From the NCBI GenBank assembly GCA_943787205.1, contig CALSLN010000010.1, positions 79,971-143,970 of the forward strand: a stretch of DNA of 64,000 bases. Direction: 5' to 3'. Position 1 is the first letter of the stretch. Each line of letters begins with the position of its first letter. The notes below the pieces were generated by a model. It made no database searches. It was not told the origin of the DNA and worked only from the letters and a program-made list of their open reading frames with translations. Source of the stretch: an uncultured Rhodospirillaceae bacterium (GTDB lineage Bacteria; Pseudomonadota; Alphaproteobacteria; Rhodospirillales; Rhodospirillaceae). A program made the position numbers and the translations under genes. Positions 1-9,808 of the stretch are shown in pieces.

Positions 1-2
1 AT

Positions 3-170
3 GGTGAGAGCTACGATCTTTTGATTGAACTCGGCTTACTTTTTGAGGAGCGAGGCAGAGCAATGTCTTTGGTGTTCGAAGGGTTAAGACATGATCTCGA
101 TACTGGCATCCACAGCTTTAAAGGGGCGAAAGGGCGCGCCGAGGCGGCCTCTCTGGGTCTCAGCTTCTAA
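3..170 (+). CDS. C-terminal fragment of an unidentified protein, truncated by the window start
   Basis: Open frame from the window edge to TAA at 168-170 (...RGRAMSLVFEGLRHDLDTGIHSFKGAKGRAEAASLGLSF*), ending 2 nt before the PPTase start. Confidence 0.5.
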   Translation, partial: GESYDLLIELGLLFEERGRAMSLVFEGLRHDLDTGIHSFKGAKGRAEAASLGLSF

Positions 171-172
171 CC

Positions 173-736
173 ATGACTGTTGAGTACGCGGTTGTGGCGC
201 CTGGCGAAGTCACGCCACAGCCGATGAGTGATGCGCTGTTATCCGGTCGACCTGAAACTTACGAACGCATGGCGGCTTACGGTCTACTTGCTCAACTACT
301 AGGTAAAATCCAGGATGATCTGTCCATAGAGGGGCTCATTAAAGACGAGCAAGGGCGGCCCTATTTCCCCCAATATCCGAGTCTGTGGCTTTCCGTTGCT
401 CATACGCAAGGCGCGGTGGCAGCAGCGGTTTCTTCTACCGGCCGGATCGGTATCGATGTCGAAGCACCTGTTAGTTACGATCCAGACGTTGGCGAAATGA
501 CACTGACATCTGAGCAACGTGCTGCTATTGAAAGCGCGCCCAATCCGGCAAGCGCTTTTTTACGGATGTGGACGCGTAAAGAGGCTATTGGTAAGGCCTT
601 AGGTGTTGGCATTACAGAGACTGTATTGTCTAGCTCCGCAGAACAGTCCACCCTCAGAGTGCAAGGCGTTCATTTAGCGCTAAGCGACCTTACTGCACCC
701 AACGGCTGTTTTGCAGCGTTGGCAGTAGGAATCTGA
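173..736 (+). CDS. 4'-phosphopantetheinyl transferase superfamily protein
   Basis: Motifs GIDVE and WTRKEAIGKALGVGI are characteristic of the PPTase fold. Confidence 0.9.
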   Translation: MTVEYAVVAPGEVTPQPMSDALLSGRPETYERMAAYGLLAQLLGKIQDDLSIEGLIKDEQGRPYFPQYPSLWLSVAHTQGAVAAAVSSTGRIGIDVEAPVSYDPDVGEMTLTSEQRAAIESAPNPASAFLRMWTRKEAIGKALGVGITETVLSSSAEQSTLRVQGVHLALSDLTAPNGCFAALAVGI

Positions 737-884
737 TCGAGATCGTCACATGAATAGCCGCTCTACTTTGGCAGGCTGTTTGGTACCCTTGTGTAGCTCG
801 CGTTCAACCTTGTTTGAAATTATTTATAACCACACCTCATCCAGGTGTAGACAACGCTGGTAGCGCCCTCCCGCAACCAAATTG

Positions 885-920
885 CCCCGTTAGGTCAATG
901 ACTTAGCGGGGTTTTCTTTT
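885..920 (+). terminator. Rho-independent terminator
   Basis: ccccgtta...tagcgggg stem (with one GU pair) followed by ttttctttt. Confidence 0.7.
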
Positions 921-1007
921 GTCTGCGAGAAAGTGAAAAGCGTTTTAGCTGCCAATCGTGGGCGCTGCATTCAAGGGTAACCCATTGTTGTGAGCGGCAG
1001 TCAGGCT

Positions 1008-2150
1008 TCAGAAGAAAACACCCTGGAGGGCGGGGAGCGAATACATGATCGGCTTCATCCACTGGAATTGCCGAAAGGTGGTGTAAAATAGCTGGCCCGG
1101 TCGTGTTTCCAAGTTGAGAGTATACAAAGGCCTACCCATATAGGCCCACTGTAACGTCTGGTCTCCTCGTTCAAGGACAGACCAGCTACCAACGGGCGCT
1201 GTTTTTGAAGGGGCGGGTACCGCCGTCCAATACTTATCCAAGCAAGCCTCATCGCATTGATTGCCACCCATGCGCGTTTGTTCCAGCCCATTCCGATCTT
1301 CGTAAAGAGTATACAAGGTCATGCCGTTTGAATCGGCGTACAGAGGCCCGCCATCAGAGCCAACAACTTTAACCCAGTCTGGCATAGGCGGGGCAGGTTC
1401 CAGGAGCATGGAGCTCCATAAACCGTCAACGCCATCTCCATTCAAATCGCCCCGTTCAGAATCACCAGAGAAGAGAAATAAAGGTTTGTCTTGATAAGCC
1501 CATTGGTAGATGCCGTCTGCTCTGGCATGGACTGAGAAATCACCATAATTGGTTGCAGCCCAGGGCGCTTTCGCAGGCACCCAGGTCTCCAGACACGTAT
1601 TATCGCACTCAATGGCGGCAGAGCCCTCGTCGCTGTTGTTGACGTAAAGCGTCAGGCCGTCAGATGAGGCAAGCACATGTCCAAGAACTGTAGACGTGAC
1701 GGATAACTCTGGTGGCGTCTTAATCGTCTCAAAAGCGATAATCCACCCTTGGCCCTGGCCATAATCTGCACCTTTATGGCTATCCATCTGGGATCTGTAC
1801 AAGGGCATTCCCTGAAAAGCCCATTGCTGAGCGCCGTCGTCACGTTCGATCAATGTCCAGTTGCTAGGAATTTGAGCGGGTATGTCTGTGGCTAAAAGAG
1901 GGGGGTGCTTAACCGCACAGTCGTCATTGCATGTAGACGTCCCTGGTTCTCTTAAATCGTTCTCGAACTGATACAGCGTCATACCTTGTGTGTCTGTTAG
2001 TCTTGTCCCATGGCCAAATTGACTGGTTGTGACGCCGTCAGGATAAGGCGTCGCACCAATGCCAGCGTTGGGAGTAATTGCCAAAATGCCAACAGCACAA
2101 ACACCATAGAGCGCGTAGCGCGACGCGCGATGTGACAAACGTGAGGTCAT
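1008..2150 (-). CDS. Secreted repeat protein, PF03640/COG4315-type
   Basis: Signal peptide; repeated blocks GMTLYQFENDL..CNDDC, GLTLYVNN..CDNTCLETW, GMTLYTLYED..CDEACLDKY, each followed by QWAY/F..PLY. Confidence 0.75.
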   Translation of the reverse strand: MTSRLSHRASRYALYGVCAVGILAITPNAGIGATPYPDGVTTSQFGHGTRLTDTQGMTLYQFENDLREPGTSTCNDDCAVKHPPLLATDIPAQIPSNWTLIERDDGAQQWAFQGMPLYRSQMDSHKGADYGQGQGWIIAFETIKTPPELSVTSTVLGHVLASSDGLTLYVNNSDEGSAAIECDNTCLETWVPAKAPWAATNYGDFSVHARADGIYQWAYQDKPLFLFSGDSERGDLNGDGVDGLWSSMLLEPAPPMPDWVKVVGSDGGPLYADSNGMTLYTLYEDRNGLEQTRMGGNQCDEACLDKYWTAVPAPSKTAPVGSWSVLERGDQTLQWAYMGRPLYTLNLETRPGQLFYTTFRQFQWMKPIMYSLPALQGVFF

Positions 2151-2164
2151 AAAACTGCTCTGTC

Positions 2165-3542
2165 CTAAGCGAGGATGTCGCTAATTACTTTTGACGTCTC
2201 TAGGGATCGCGTACCCCAGCTTTCATTCGACACACCCATTATTTCCATGGCGGTCAAACCAACGCGGGTTGTCGGCGAACCATTGCCGTTGACGTATAGG
2301 CCCGTTTTGATGCGGCCGCCGGCTCGTCCTACAGTCATGAAGGGGACTTCATCAATAGAATGGGTTCTCAGCGTCACCGGTTTCACTTCCGGCAATTAAC
2401 AGGGTGTTGTCGAGTAGCGTTCCGTCTCCCTCTCGGATCGATGCAAAAACATCAATGAATGTCGCGAGGGAATCCATGCTGCGTGTATTGAACCAGGATG
2501 TCTGAGGCTGGAGACCGAGTTCCGGGTCTACCCGTTCTTCGTGGGATAGGCTGTGGTGAGTGAGGCTTTCCCCCGCTTTACGAAGGCTTGAGCCGGAGTT
2601 GCTAAAGGTTACATTGAAGACACTTGTTTGATTGCAGGCCACCGCCATCGCCAACATGCGTGCGAAGGTCTCGTGTGTTGATTGGACTTGCGCTATTTCC
2701 ACACCTGCTGTGCCGCCGACCAAGTCGCTCACCTCAGGAGGAGGGATGATGTGGCACGCTTCATTGGGGGCGGGCTTTTGTAATTGTACTTCGAGCTGAT
2801 TTTCGATTTCACGGATCGATGTGAAGTATTCGTCCAATTGAGCCCTGTCAGCGGCGCCAATCTGTTTCATGAACTGCTGCCGTTCTTCTTTGACTGCAGA
2901 TAGAACGCTTTGTCTGACGATGACGCGAGGGTCCGGCGTGAAGTCCGCTTTGTTTGGATCCACGAAATCGGAGCCAAAGAGGCGCATGTACAGTGTCGTC
3001 GGTGAAATTTCAGCCGCGGTTCGGGTGTACGTGCCACGAGCGGAATAGCTATCGTTCGGATTATTCGTGCACGAAATATCGATCGTCTTTAGGCGGTTCT
3101 TGTTCCCAATCTTATCGGCGATCAGCAAGTCAAAGGTTGTTGCTGGAATTTCTTTGTCTTTGTCTGGTGCGGAACCTGTCCGTGATGCAATCCAACCGCT
3201 TTCATGGGGATAGTTAGAGCGGCCATCCAGGGGCATGTTGAATTTACCAAGGAAATTGATGACGTCTTTATGGCGGTTCAGAGCCGCAGGTTCGCCTAAA
3301 AAATTAATGCCCGGGCTCGTGGCTGGCTTTTCCTCAACGCCATGGCCAGGTGTGTGCCCCAGGCCCCAGAACCAGGTCCCGAAACGAACCGGCAGCGGGG
3401 CTCCAGCAGCCATCGCTGTGCCAGAGTCGTTTAACATGCAGTCGAGGAAAGGCAGGCTTACTGTGACGGCTGATCCGGCAACGGCGCCTCTGAGCAGAGA
3501 GCGGCGGCTCATGTTATGTGTGCTGCGAATTCTCATGGTCAC
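2165..3542 (-). CDS. DUF1552 domain-containing protein with Tat-like signal; frameshift near 2380
   Basis: MSRRSLLRGAVAGS...PFLDCML; the C-terminus (THSIDEVPFMTVGRAGGRIKTGLYVNGNG...) continues in another frame (2165-2395). Confidence 0.85.
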
Positions 3543-3548
3543 AGTCCT

Positions 3549-5222
3549 CTAATCTATCGCTGCGTTGTTTGCGGCGGTTTCAATGGTTTCACCAGACATG
3601 TCTGGCGCTGAAACAGCGTAAAAAGTGTTGCTGGTAGAAATTCGTTTCATCAGTGACGTTATACGGTAACCGTCGGCGGTGAAGCGGTCTTCTAAATAGG
3701 TCATCCACTCGCTTCTGGATGACATGCTGTTCCCGCTGCCGTATGCGTATAGCCGGTTTATAAGGCACTTCGTGGTGGCAGGATTATCGCGCAGAGCGAG
3801 CCCTAATCCCTTGCTATCCGCGTAGTCGATTCCATCCAAATCTCCACTGGTATCAATGGGCGCCCCGTTTTCCGTTTGCCGAAATTGGCCGGCGCCATCA
3901 AATTTCTCAAGCGCGAGACCTATTGGGTCCGTAATTCTGTGGCAGCCTGCGCAAGCGGGACTGGTGGAGTGCGCTGTAAGGCGCTCCTTGGCTGTTTTGC
4001 TCGGTGAATTAGGGTCATTAAATCCGCTGAAATCGACATCGGGCGGCGGATCTGGGACTTGCTGACACAGCAGCATATTACGAATGGCTTTGCCACGAAG
4101 AGTAGGAGAGCTACGCCCTGGGTGAGAGTTTAGCGCTAAGAAGCTAAGGTGCCCTTGTATTCCGATCCGTGGATCGTCGGGCGCGAATTGATAGGGTTCC
4201 CAGGTGCCCGGACGAGCTTTGACTTGGACGCGATACACCATTCCTAGAGTGCTGGTCATGAAGGTATCGCGGGTCGTGAACAGATCACGGTAGTCTTTGT
4301 CCTTGGTAACCACATGATCTGTAATGGTTCGCAGTGTCTGCTCCTGCGCATCCCGCACGGCGCCAGCGCCAAATGCGGGGTAGATAAGAGAATCTTTTTC
4401 CAGGAAATCAAACTCGCTGAATTCAAGAAGATCACTGAAAAAAGAGCGCACGCCAGCTTTAAGGAGTGGCGATGCCATCATCCGTTCGACTTGGCCTTCT
4501 AGGCCGTCTTCGGAATGCAAATCCCCGGTTTCGGCTGCCTGTAGCAACGTATTGTCAGGGGATCTGTTCCACAAAAAGAAACTTAATCGGGTGGCTTTGG
4601 AGAATGCGTTTAACCGAGAGGTCCCAGGGTTGTCTGGGTCATCTTCAACAACATCTGCAATAAAGAGGAACTGAGGGGAGACCAATAGACTGGCCAGCCC
4701 ACTGGAAAGCCCTTCCTTGAAGCTACCAAGTCGCTGTGTGGTTTCGCGGACGACATCCGTTCGCGCAGAGGTCTCATCATCTGTCAGTGGGCGTCGAAAC
4801 AAGAGGCGGCCTGTCTTGGAGATGAATTGCGTTGTACAGCTTTCGTCAAAAGCCACCTGACCTGGCATCGCACAGGGCACTAGGAATTGGCGGCTCGGTT
4901 CGCTCATAACCTGTTCTGAAATGGATCGTGCCATTTCGTCATATTGGGATAGGGCGGCAGCGGTCACGGTTGCGTTTCGGGCCCCAACGGCTTGAAGGCC
5001 TTCCGTGCGTACTGGCGTATCAAAGCGTCCACCGACAATGATCGAGGCGCCAAATACGTCAGAAATAATATTCTTGTATTGATCTTCGGTGAGGCGACGG
5101 ACGTCTGGCGGTGGCCCTTCGGTGATCGGCTCGGAGGGCCCGCATGCGCTCAAACAAATGGCGCTTACGCCAATTATCGTCAGCAGGGAAAGCTTAGGCG
5201 GTGAAAATGTCGAAACGTTCAT
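3549..5222 (-). CDS. DUF1592/DUF1588-type lipoprotein
   Basis: Lipobox-like LSACG; LTEDQYKNIISDVFG; RLLFRRPLTDDE; CAGCHRITDPIGLALEKFDGAGQFR. Confidence 0.85.
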   Translation of the reverse strand: MNVSTFSPPKLSLLTIIGVSAICLSACGPSEPITEGPPPDVRRLTEDQYKNIISDVFGASIIVGGRFDTPVRTEGLQAVGARNATVTAAALSQYDEMARSISEQVMSEPSRQFLVPCAMPGQVAFDESCTTQFISKTGRLLFRRPLTDDETSARTDVVRETTQRLGSFKEGLSSGLASLLVSPQFLFIADVVEDDPDNPGTSRLNAFSKATRLSFFLWNRSPDNTLLQAAETGDLHSEDGLEGQVERMMASPLLKAGVRSFFSDLLEFSEFDFLEKDSLIYPAFGAGAVRDAQEQTLRTITDHVVTKDKDYRDLFTTRDTFMTSTLGMVYRVQVKARPGTWEPYQFAPDDPRIGIQGHLSFLALNSHPGRSSPTLRGKAIRNMLLCQQVPDPPPDVDFSGFNDPNSPSKTAKERLTAHSTSPACAGCHRITDPIGLALEKFDGAGQFRQTENGAPIDTSGDLDGIDYADSKGLGLALRDNPATTKCLINRLYAYGSGNSMSSRSEWMTYLEDRFTADGYRITSLMKRISTSNTFYAVSAPDMSGETIETAANNAAID

Positions 5223-5242
5223 TGTTAAAAAGGTCCGCTCTC

Positions 5243-6394
5243 TTAACGCCGGTTCATCGCTAGATCACCGGAATTATCCGATGTACTGGCCAATTTCTCA
5301 ACGTCTGGATGGTTTATGAAGGCCCTAACGGCCTCAAACTTAAAGGCCGATGACAATGTTGTGCACTCACCTGTTTCTGGGTCCGGATGTCCGTCAGCTA
5401 AGTCATGAGCGGCCACATAAATGGGTGAGCAGCTGTATTTGTGGCGGTTAGGGAAATTCCGCAACATTCCTCGGACATAGCTATAAAACTGCTCAACGCC
5501 ATAGTAGCCATAAACCATTCCACTGGTCTTGCCGCTATCAGGTGTGATGTCCACTTCGATTTGCATGTCGCGGATCAATTGGCGGATGTACTGGTAATTT
5601 CCGAAATGGGGAAGATTCACGTCGGCAGAGTCGGTCGTCAAAATGCCACCAACGATTTTGCCTGAAACCCTGTCGTCATACCTGGGTACGCCATTGTCAT
5701 GATCGATTTCGTAGCTGGTAAACGGCAAAACTCTACCTTCGCTGTCGATGGTGAAGGAGCCCACGCCTCGATAGAAACTCACTTTGACACTGTCGTCATT
5801 CATAAGGTCGTCGATGCCGGTGATCTCCATAAGAATCATGCCTAGCCCGCTGCTCAGGCGGTGGCCGTTCGCATTGTTTTCAATGTGTCCGTAACTGCGC
5901 CAGGCTTCGACGCATCCCATCAACCGGTACATTTGGTTGTCGACGCCGGTCTCTCCATTAAGGCTTGTGAAATTCTCGTGTTTGCAGGACTTTGGTGTCG
6001 CTGCGCCGTCCGTGTTTCCGTCTAAATTTATGCCATAGCCATATTTGCCCTCTACGACATTGAGGGGCGGGTCCTGGACTGAGGTTGGAACTTCGCAGAC
6101 GTCTTCACCGTTGGCGCCACGAAAAAAGGCGGGTGGAAATGAATTTATCTTTATCGGCTCGTACGCGCGGCGTTCTTCCGGCGTTAGCGTCGATTCCCAG
6201 ATTTCCCAATTGCCTGGGTTAGGCCCCACGGGGCATTCGTCCATAAAGCGGGTTTCATGCATCGCCGTGTTCCACTTCGTAACGGCGAAACCCAAAGTTT
6301 GTGACTCTGCATAGACAGTGTTGTCCCCTGCCGCCAGCGCAAGAAACGATGCCAGGAGAAAAACTGTTTTTGACGTGTGTGAGGTCATGGGCAA
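5243..6394 (-). CDS. Secreted protein of unknown function, tandem paralog 1
   Basis: Signal peptide; strongly similar along its whole length to ORF 6669-7790. Confidence 0.8.
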   Translation of the reverse strand: MPMTSHTSKTVFLLASFLALAAGDNTVYAESQTLGFAVTKWNTAMHETRFMDECPVGPNPGNWEIWESTLTPEERRAYEPIKINSFPPAFFRGANGEDVCEVPTSVQDPPLNVVEGKYGYGINLDGNTDGAATPKSCKHENFTSLNGETGVDNQMYRLMGCVEAWRSYGHIENNANGHRLSSGLGMILMEITGIDDLMNDDSVKVSFYRGVGSFTIDSEGRVLPFTSYEIDHDNGVPRYDDRVSGKIVGGILTTDSADVNLPHFGNYQYIRQLIRDMQIEVDITPDSGKTSGMVYGYYGVEQFYSYVRGMLRNFPNRHKYSCSPIYVAAHDLADGHPDPETGECTTLSSAFKFEAVRAFINHPDVEKLASTSDNSGDLAMNRR

Positions 6395-6506
6395 TCTTTG
6401 ATTTGTTGTTTCTTGTTCAGAAGGATATCACGAGGCCGGCGCGGACATCATCAAAATACCCTCGCACTCTGTGGGCCCGCGACAACAGAGAATCGCCTCG
6501 AAAAGC

Positions 6507-6571
6507 CTTGAAAACGTTTGGTTTTTCGCGAATTCAGTTGGCGAAGTGAATATTATTCGCAAAGCCGTTTC
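6507..6571 (-). promoter_or_regulatory. Conserved upstream element, copy 1
   Basis: 65-bp block cttgaaaacg...ttcgcgaattcagttgg...attattcgcaaagccgtttc, 59/65 identical by eye to 7902-7966, 113 bp from the 5243-6394 start. Confidence 0.55.
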
Positions 6572-6668
6572 GCGGTACGCGCTCAGTAGTGCGTTAGAAC
6601 AGGCTAGGTCTGTTCAGTGTCAGTTCACCTCGGGGTCATGGGGCATGGCCCGCTGTAAACGCTATGTC

Positions 6669-7790
6669 TTACTCTGAAAGGCTAGCTAATTTTTCAGATT
6701 CTGGATGGTTAATGAATGCCCGCACGGCATCGAACTTAAAGGCTGATGACAGCGTCGTGCATTCACCGCTATCTGGGTCTGGGTGTCCGTCGGCAAGTTC
6801 ATGAGCAGCAACGTAAATAGGCGGGCAGGCGTACTTGTGACGGTTTGGAAAGGATGTCAGTAGGCCTCTTACGTAGCTATAAAACTGTTCAACACCGTAA
6901 TAGCCGTAGACCATGCCGCTGGTGCCGCCGCTCTCAGACGGTAGCTCCATCTCAACCTGCATGTCTTGTATGAGTTGGCGTATGTATTGGTAATTTCCGA
7001 AATGAGGAATGTTCACGTCGGCGGCTTCCGTCTTTAAAACACCGTTAACGATTCTTCCAGAAACTGTGTCGCCATACCGAGGTGTGCCATTTTCATGATC
7101 GATCTCGTAACTGGCGAATGGCAGTGCCTCACCTTTGCTGTCCAGGGTGAATGACCCGATGCCCCGATAAAAGCTCACTTTGACGCTGTCATCATTGGTT
7201 AAGTCATCGACATCGGTGATCTCCATCAAGATCATCCCGAGCCCGCTGCTTAGGCGGTGGGAGTTGGCGTTGTTTTCAATGTGACCATAACTGCGCCAAG
7301 CTTCTACGCAGCCCATCAACCGGTACATCTGGTTGTCGATGCCCGTCTGGCCATTTAGGCCAGTGAAGTTCTTGTGTTTGCATGTCTTAGGTGTTGCCCG
7401 CCCATCCTCATTGGCATCTAGGTCAATGCCATAGGAGTATTTGCCTTCGACGGTTTTAAGAGGAGGGTCTTTAATAGACGTCGGTTCAGCGCAGACATCT
7501 TCCCCATTAGGCCCGCGGTAATTGACGTGTCGAACCTGGGTGATGAGCGCCTCAGGGTAAGAGCGGCGTTCCTCAGGGGTAATCATTGATTCCCAGATCT
7601 CCCAATTGCCCGGAGTCGGTCCCGCAGGGCATTCGTCCATGAAACGGGTTTCATGCATCGCCGTATTCCATTTTGTTACGACGAAACCGAGTGTCTCAGG
7701 CTCTGCAAAAGCGTTGCTGCCGGGTGCAGTGAGTGCAAGAAGCGGTGCCAGGAGCAGAACTGTTTTCAATGTGCGCGCGGTCATGGGCAA
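6669..7790 (-). CDS. Secreted protein of unknown function, tandem paralog 2
   Basis: Signal peptide; shares TLGFxVTKWNTAMHETRFMDECPxGPxPGNWEIWES and most of its length with 5243-6394. Confidence 0.8.
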   Translation of the reverse strand: MPMTARTLKTVLLLAPLLALTAPGSNAFAEPETLGFVVTKWNTAMHETRFMDECPAGPTPGNWEIWESMITPEERRSYPEALITQVRHVNYRGPNGEDVCAEPTSIKDPPLKTVEGKYSYGIDLDANEDGRATPKTCKHKNFTGLNGQTGIDNQMYRLMGCVEAWRSYGHIENNANSHRLSSGLGMILMEITDVDDLTNDDSVKVSFYRGIGSFTLDSKGEALPFASYEIDHENGTPRYGDTVSGRIVNGVLKTEAADVNIPHFGNYQYIRQLIQDMQVEMELPSESGGTSGMVYGYYGVEQFYSYVRGLLTSFPNRHKYACPPIYVAAHELADGHPDPDSGECTTLSSAFKFDAVRAFINHPESEKLASLSE

Positions 7791-7901
7791 TCTTTGATCT
7801 AGTGGCTCTTCCTCGCCATGGTATCACGACGTCCACACTGGTTTCATTAAATACACACGCATTTTCGGGGTGTGGGGCAAGTGTGAATCTTATTATCGAT
7901 G

Positions 7902-7966
7902 CTTGAAAACGCCCAGTTTTTCGCGAATTCAGTTGGTGAAGCGAATATTATTCGCAAAGCCGTTTC
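7902..7966 (-). promoter_or_regulatory. Conserved upstream element, copy 2
   Basis: 59/65 match to 6507-6571; contains perfect inverted repeat gcgaat-att-attcgc; 112 bp from the 6669-7790 start. Confidence 0.55.
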
Positions 7967-8128
7967 ACGTTGGACACATTATAGTGGATTTCATCCCGCC
8001 AATGGCGTGTGATCGCTATTAATGAGATTGGGTCGGTTAACGTTGGCTGCAGTTTGAGACAAGCACAGGCGGCAAGGTTTGTAATGACCGGCCGTTAGAT
8101 TGCTTAGATACAAGGGAAGGCGAAACAC

Positions 8129-8647
8129 GTGGGGAAAATAGGCATTTATGCAAAACGAGCCATAGTCGCTCTCATTTTAATGATTGCTATGCCATTCAGT
8201 GTGGCCACGGCTCAGCCAGAAGGTGCCTCATCTTGTGGTTATTTCTCGACCGACCCGGACGACCGATCTGGCCCTCCAATCCATTTCTATGCGGACCTTT
8301 CTGATGGCCCACAGCGCGCCCCGACTGAAAGCCCTGGCGTGGGACGAGTGGACTTTGTGCTTGAGCGAGACACCTTAAAGCTCTCATGGGCTATGAGCTT
8401 TAAAGATCTAACCAGTGACCCCGTTGGCCTGCATATTCACGGCCCTGTTCCTGCCGAAGGAGACGCGCCAGCACTTTTTGACCTGGCGACGGATCCAATT
8501 AGGTCTCCATTAAAGGGTGAAAAAATTCTAACCTTGGGTGAGGTTGCTTTCTTTGTGCAACACCTTGTTTTTGTCAATCTCCACACCTCCAAATACCCCC
8601 TCGGTGAATTGCGCGGTCCCGTTAGAAAATTGCCACCAAAGTGCTGA
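8129..8647 (+). CDS. CHRD domain-containing secreted protein
   Basis: Signal peptide; LHIHGP...YPLGELRGPV pattern of CHRD proteins; GTG start. Confidence 0.75.
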   Translation: MGKIGIYAKRAIVALILMIAMPFSVATAQPEGASSCGYFSTDPDDRSGPPIHFYADLSDGPQRAPTESPGVGRVDFVLERDTLKLSWAMSFKDLTSDPVGLHIHGPVPAEGDAPALFDLATDPIRSPLKGEKILTLGEVAFFVQHLVFVNLHTSKYPLGELRGPVRKLPPKC

Positions 8648-8711
8648 GCCGTATGCAGCCTTCAAGGCCGTTCGAATATATACCTAGAGCGATGATCGTT
8701 TGTATCCGCTG

Positions 8712-9560
8712 TTAGTGTCGAACGGGTTCGACACTACGGCGATAAAGATGCCAACTGGCGTGACCGAGCACCGGCAGAACGACCAAAAGCCCTATGAGCC
8801 CCGAAAGAAGTGAAGCTCCGATAAGGGCGGCAATGATTGTGCACCAAACGGCCATCACTTTTGTATTGAGGGTCACGAAGCGTACGCTGGTCAGCATGGC
8901 TGTAACGAAATCAATGTCGCGGTCGAAAAGAATCGGGATGGAGAGCACCGAATAAGAAAAGACGCTAAAAGCGATTGCGGCACCCACCGTATTACCGACC
9001 AGCAAAAATAGCCAACCAGGCGGGGTCGTAAATATTAAATCCAGCAGATCAGAGAAACTGAACAGTTGGAATCCCATGAAGCCGAAAGAGAGTAGTGCGG
9101 CGATATCCATCCAAACAAACAGTGAGAAGCCAGTCACCAATGCCATCCAAACCGAGGTCTCGGCTGAACATTGATTTGACTGTGCGAAAAACGACCGACC
9201 AAGCGAGCGTCTGGCCGCCGCCGCCAGATTCAAGGTTTTGGCTCACAACATAGAAACCACTGGCGATAAATGGAGCGATCAATGCAAACCCCGCTTGCCA
9301 GAGGGTGAATTAAATAGGGCAGGTCAAAATAGAGCAGCATAAGAATCAAAAGCCAGCCGCCGCATACATAAATGCCGCTGAAAAAGAGCCCATATAGGGG
9401 CGCTGTCCGGAAGTCTCGAAGCCCCATGGCTAGGGACGTCTAAGAGGTCGCTGACCGACACTCTAGTTACGACCGGCTGTCTCGAATTCTCTTTAGAGGC
9501 TGGTTCCCAAAATTTTCCAGCGCTCCATCTGAATTCCTCAGATTTATCTTCGCTCACCAT
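8712..9560 (-). CDS. DUF2189-like integral membrane protein, broken by about 3 frameshifts
   Basis: Consecutive pieces in different frames: DLLDVPSHG / MGLRDFRTAPLYGLFFSGIYVCGGWLLILMLLYFDLPYLIHPLASG / LIAPFIASGFYVVSQNLE / CSAETSVWMALVTGFSLFVWMDIAALL. Confidence 0.6.
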
Positions 9561-9808
9561 TTGGATGCCCCGCGCTATTATGCGTCGTAATACAGGGTAA
9601 GAAATTGCCGAAAAATTTCCTTGATCAATATCAACCGGTTGCGGGGGGGCTTAGTGACCGAAGAAGAGCATGTACCGCCGTGTGCGAGGGCAGCTGCTGC
9701 ATGTTCGTGCGGCCGGGAACGCGTTCTTTCGCCGTAGCCCTGTTATGATACGCTCAACAGAGACCTCGTAACCAACGAATACAGGCCACCTTTGCAAGGA
9801 GTAAGGGG

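Noticed and set aside
9640-9655. G7 homopolymer (gcgggggggct) as a phase-variation tract
   Set aside because: Located in non-coding sequence with no ORF or clear promoter depending on it
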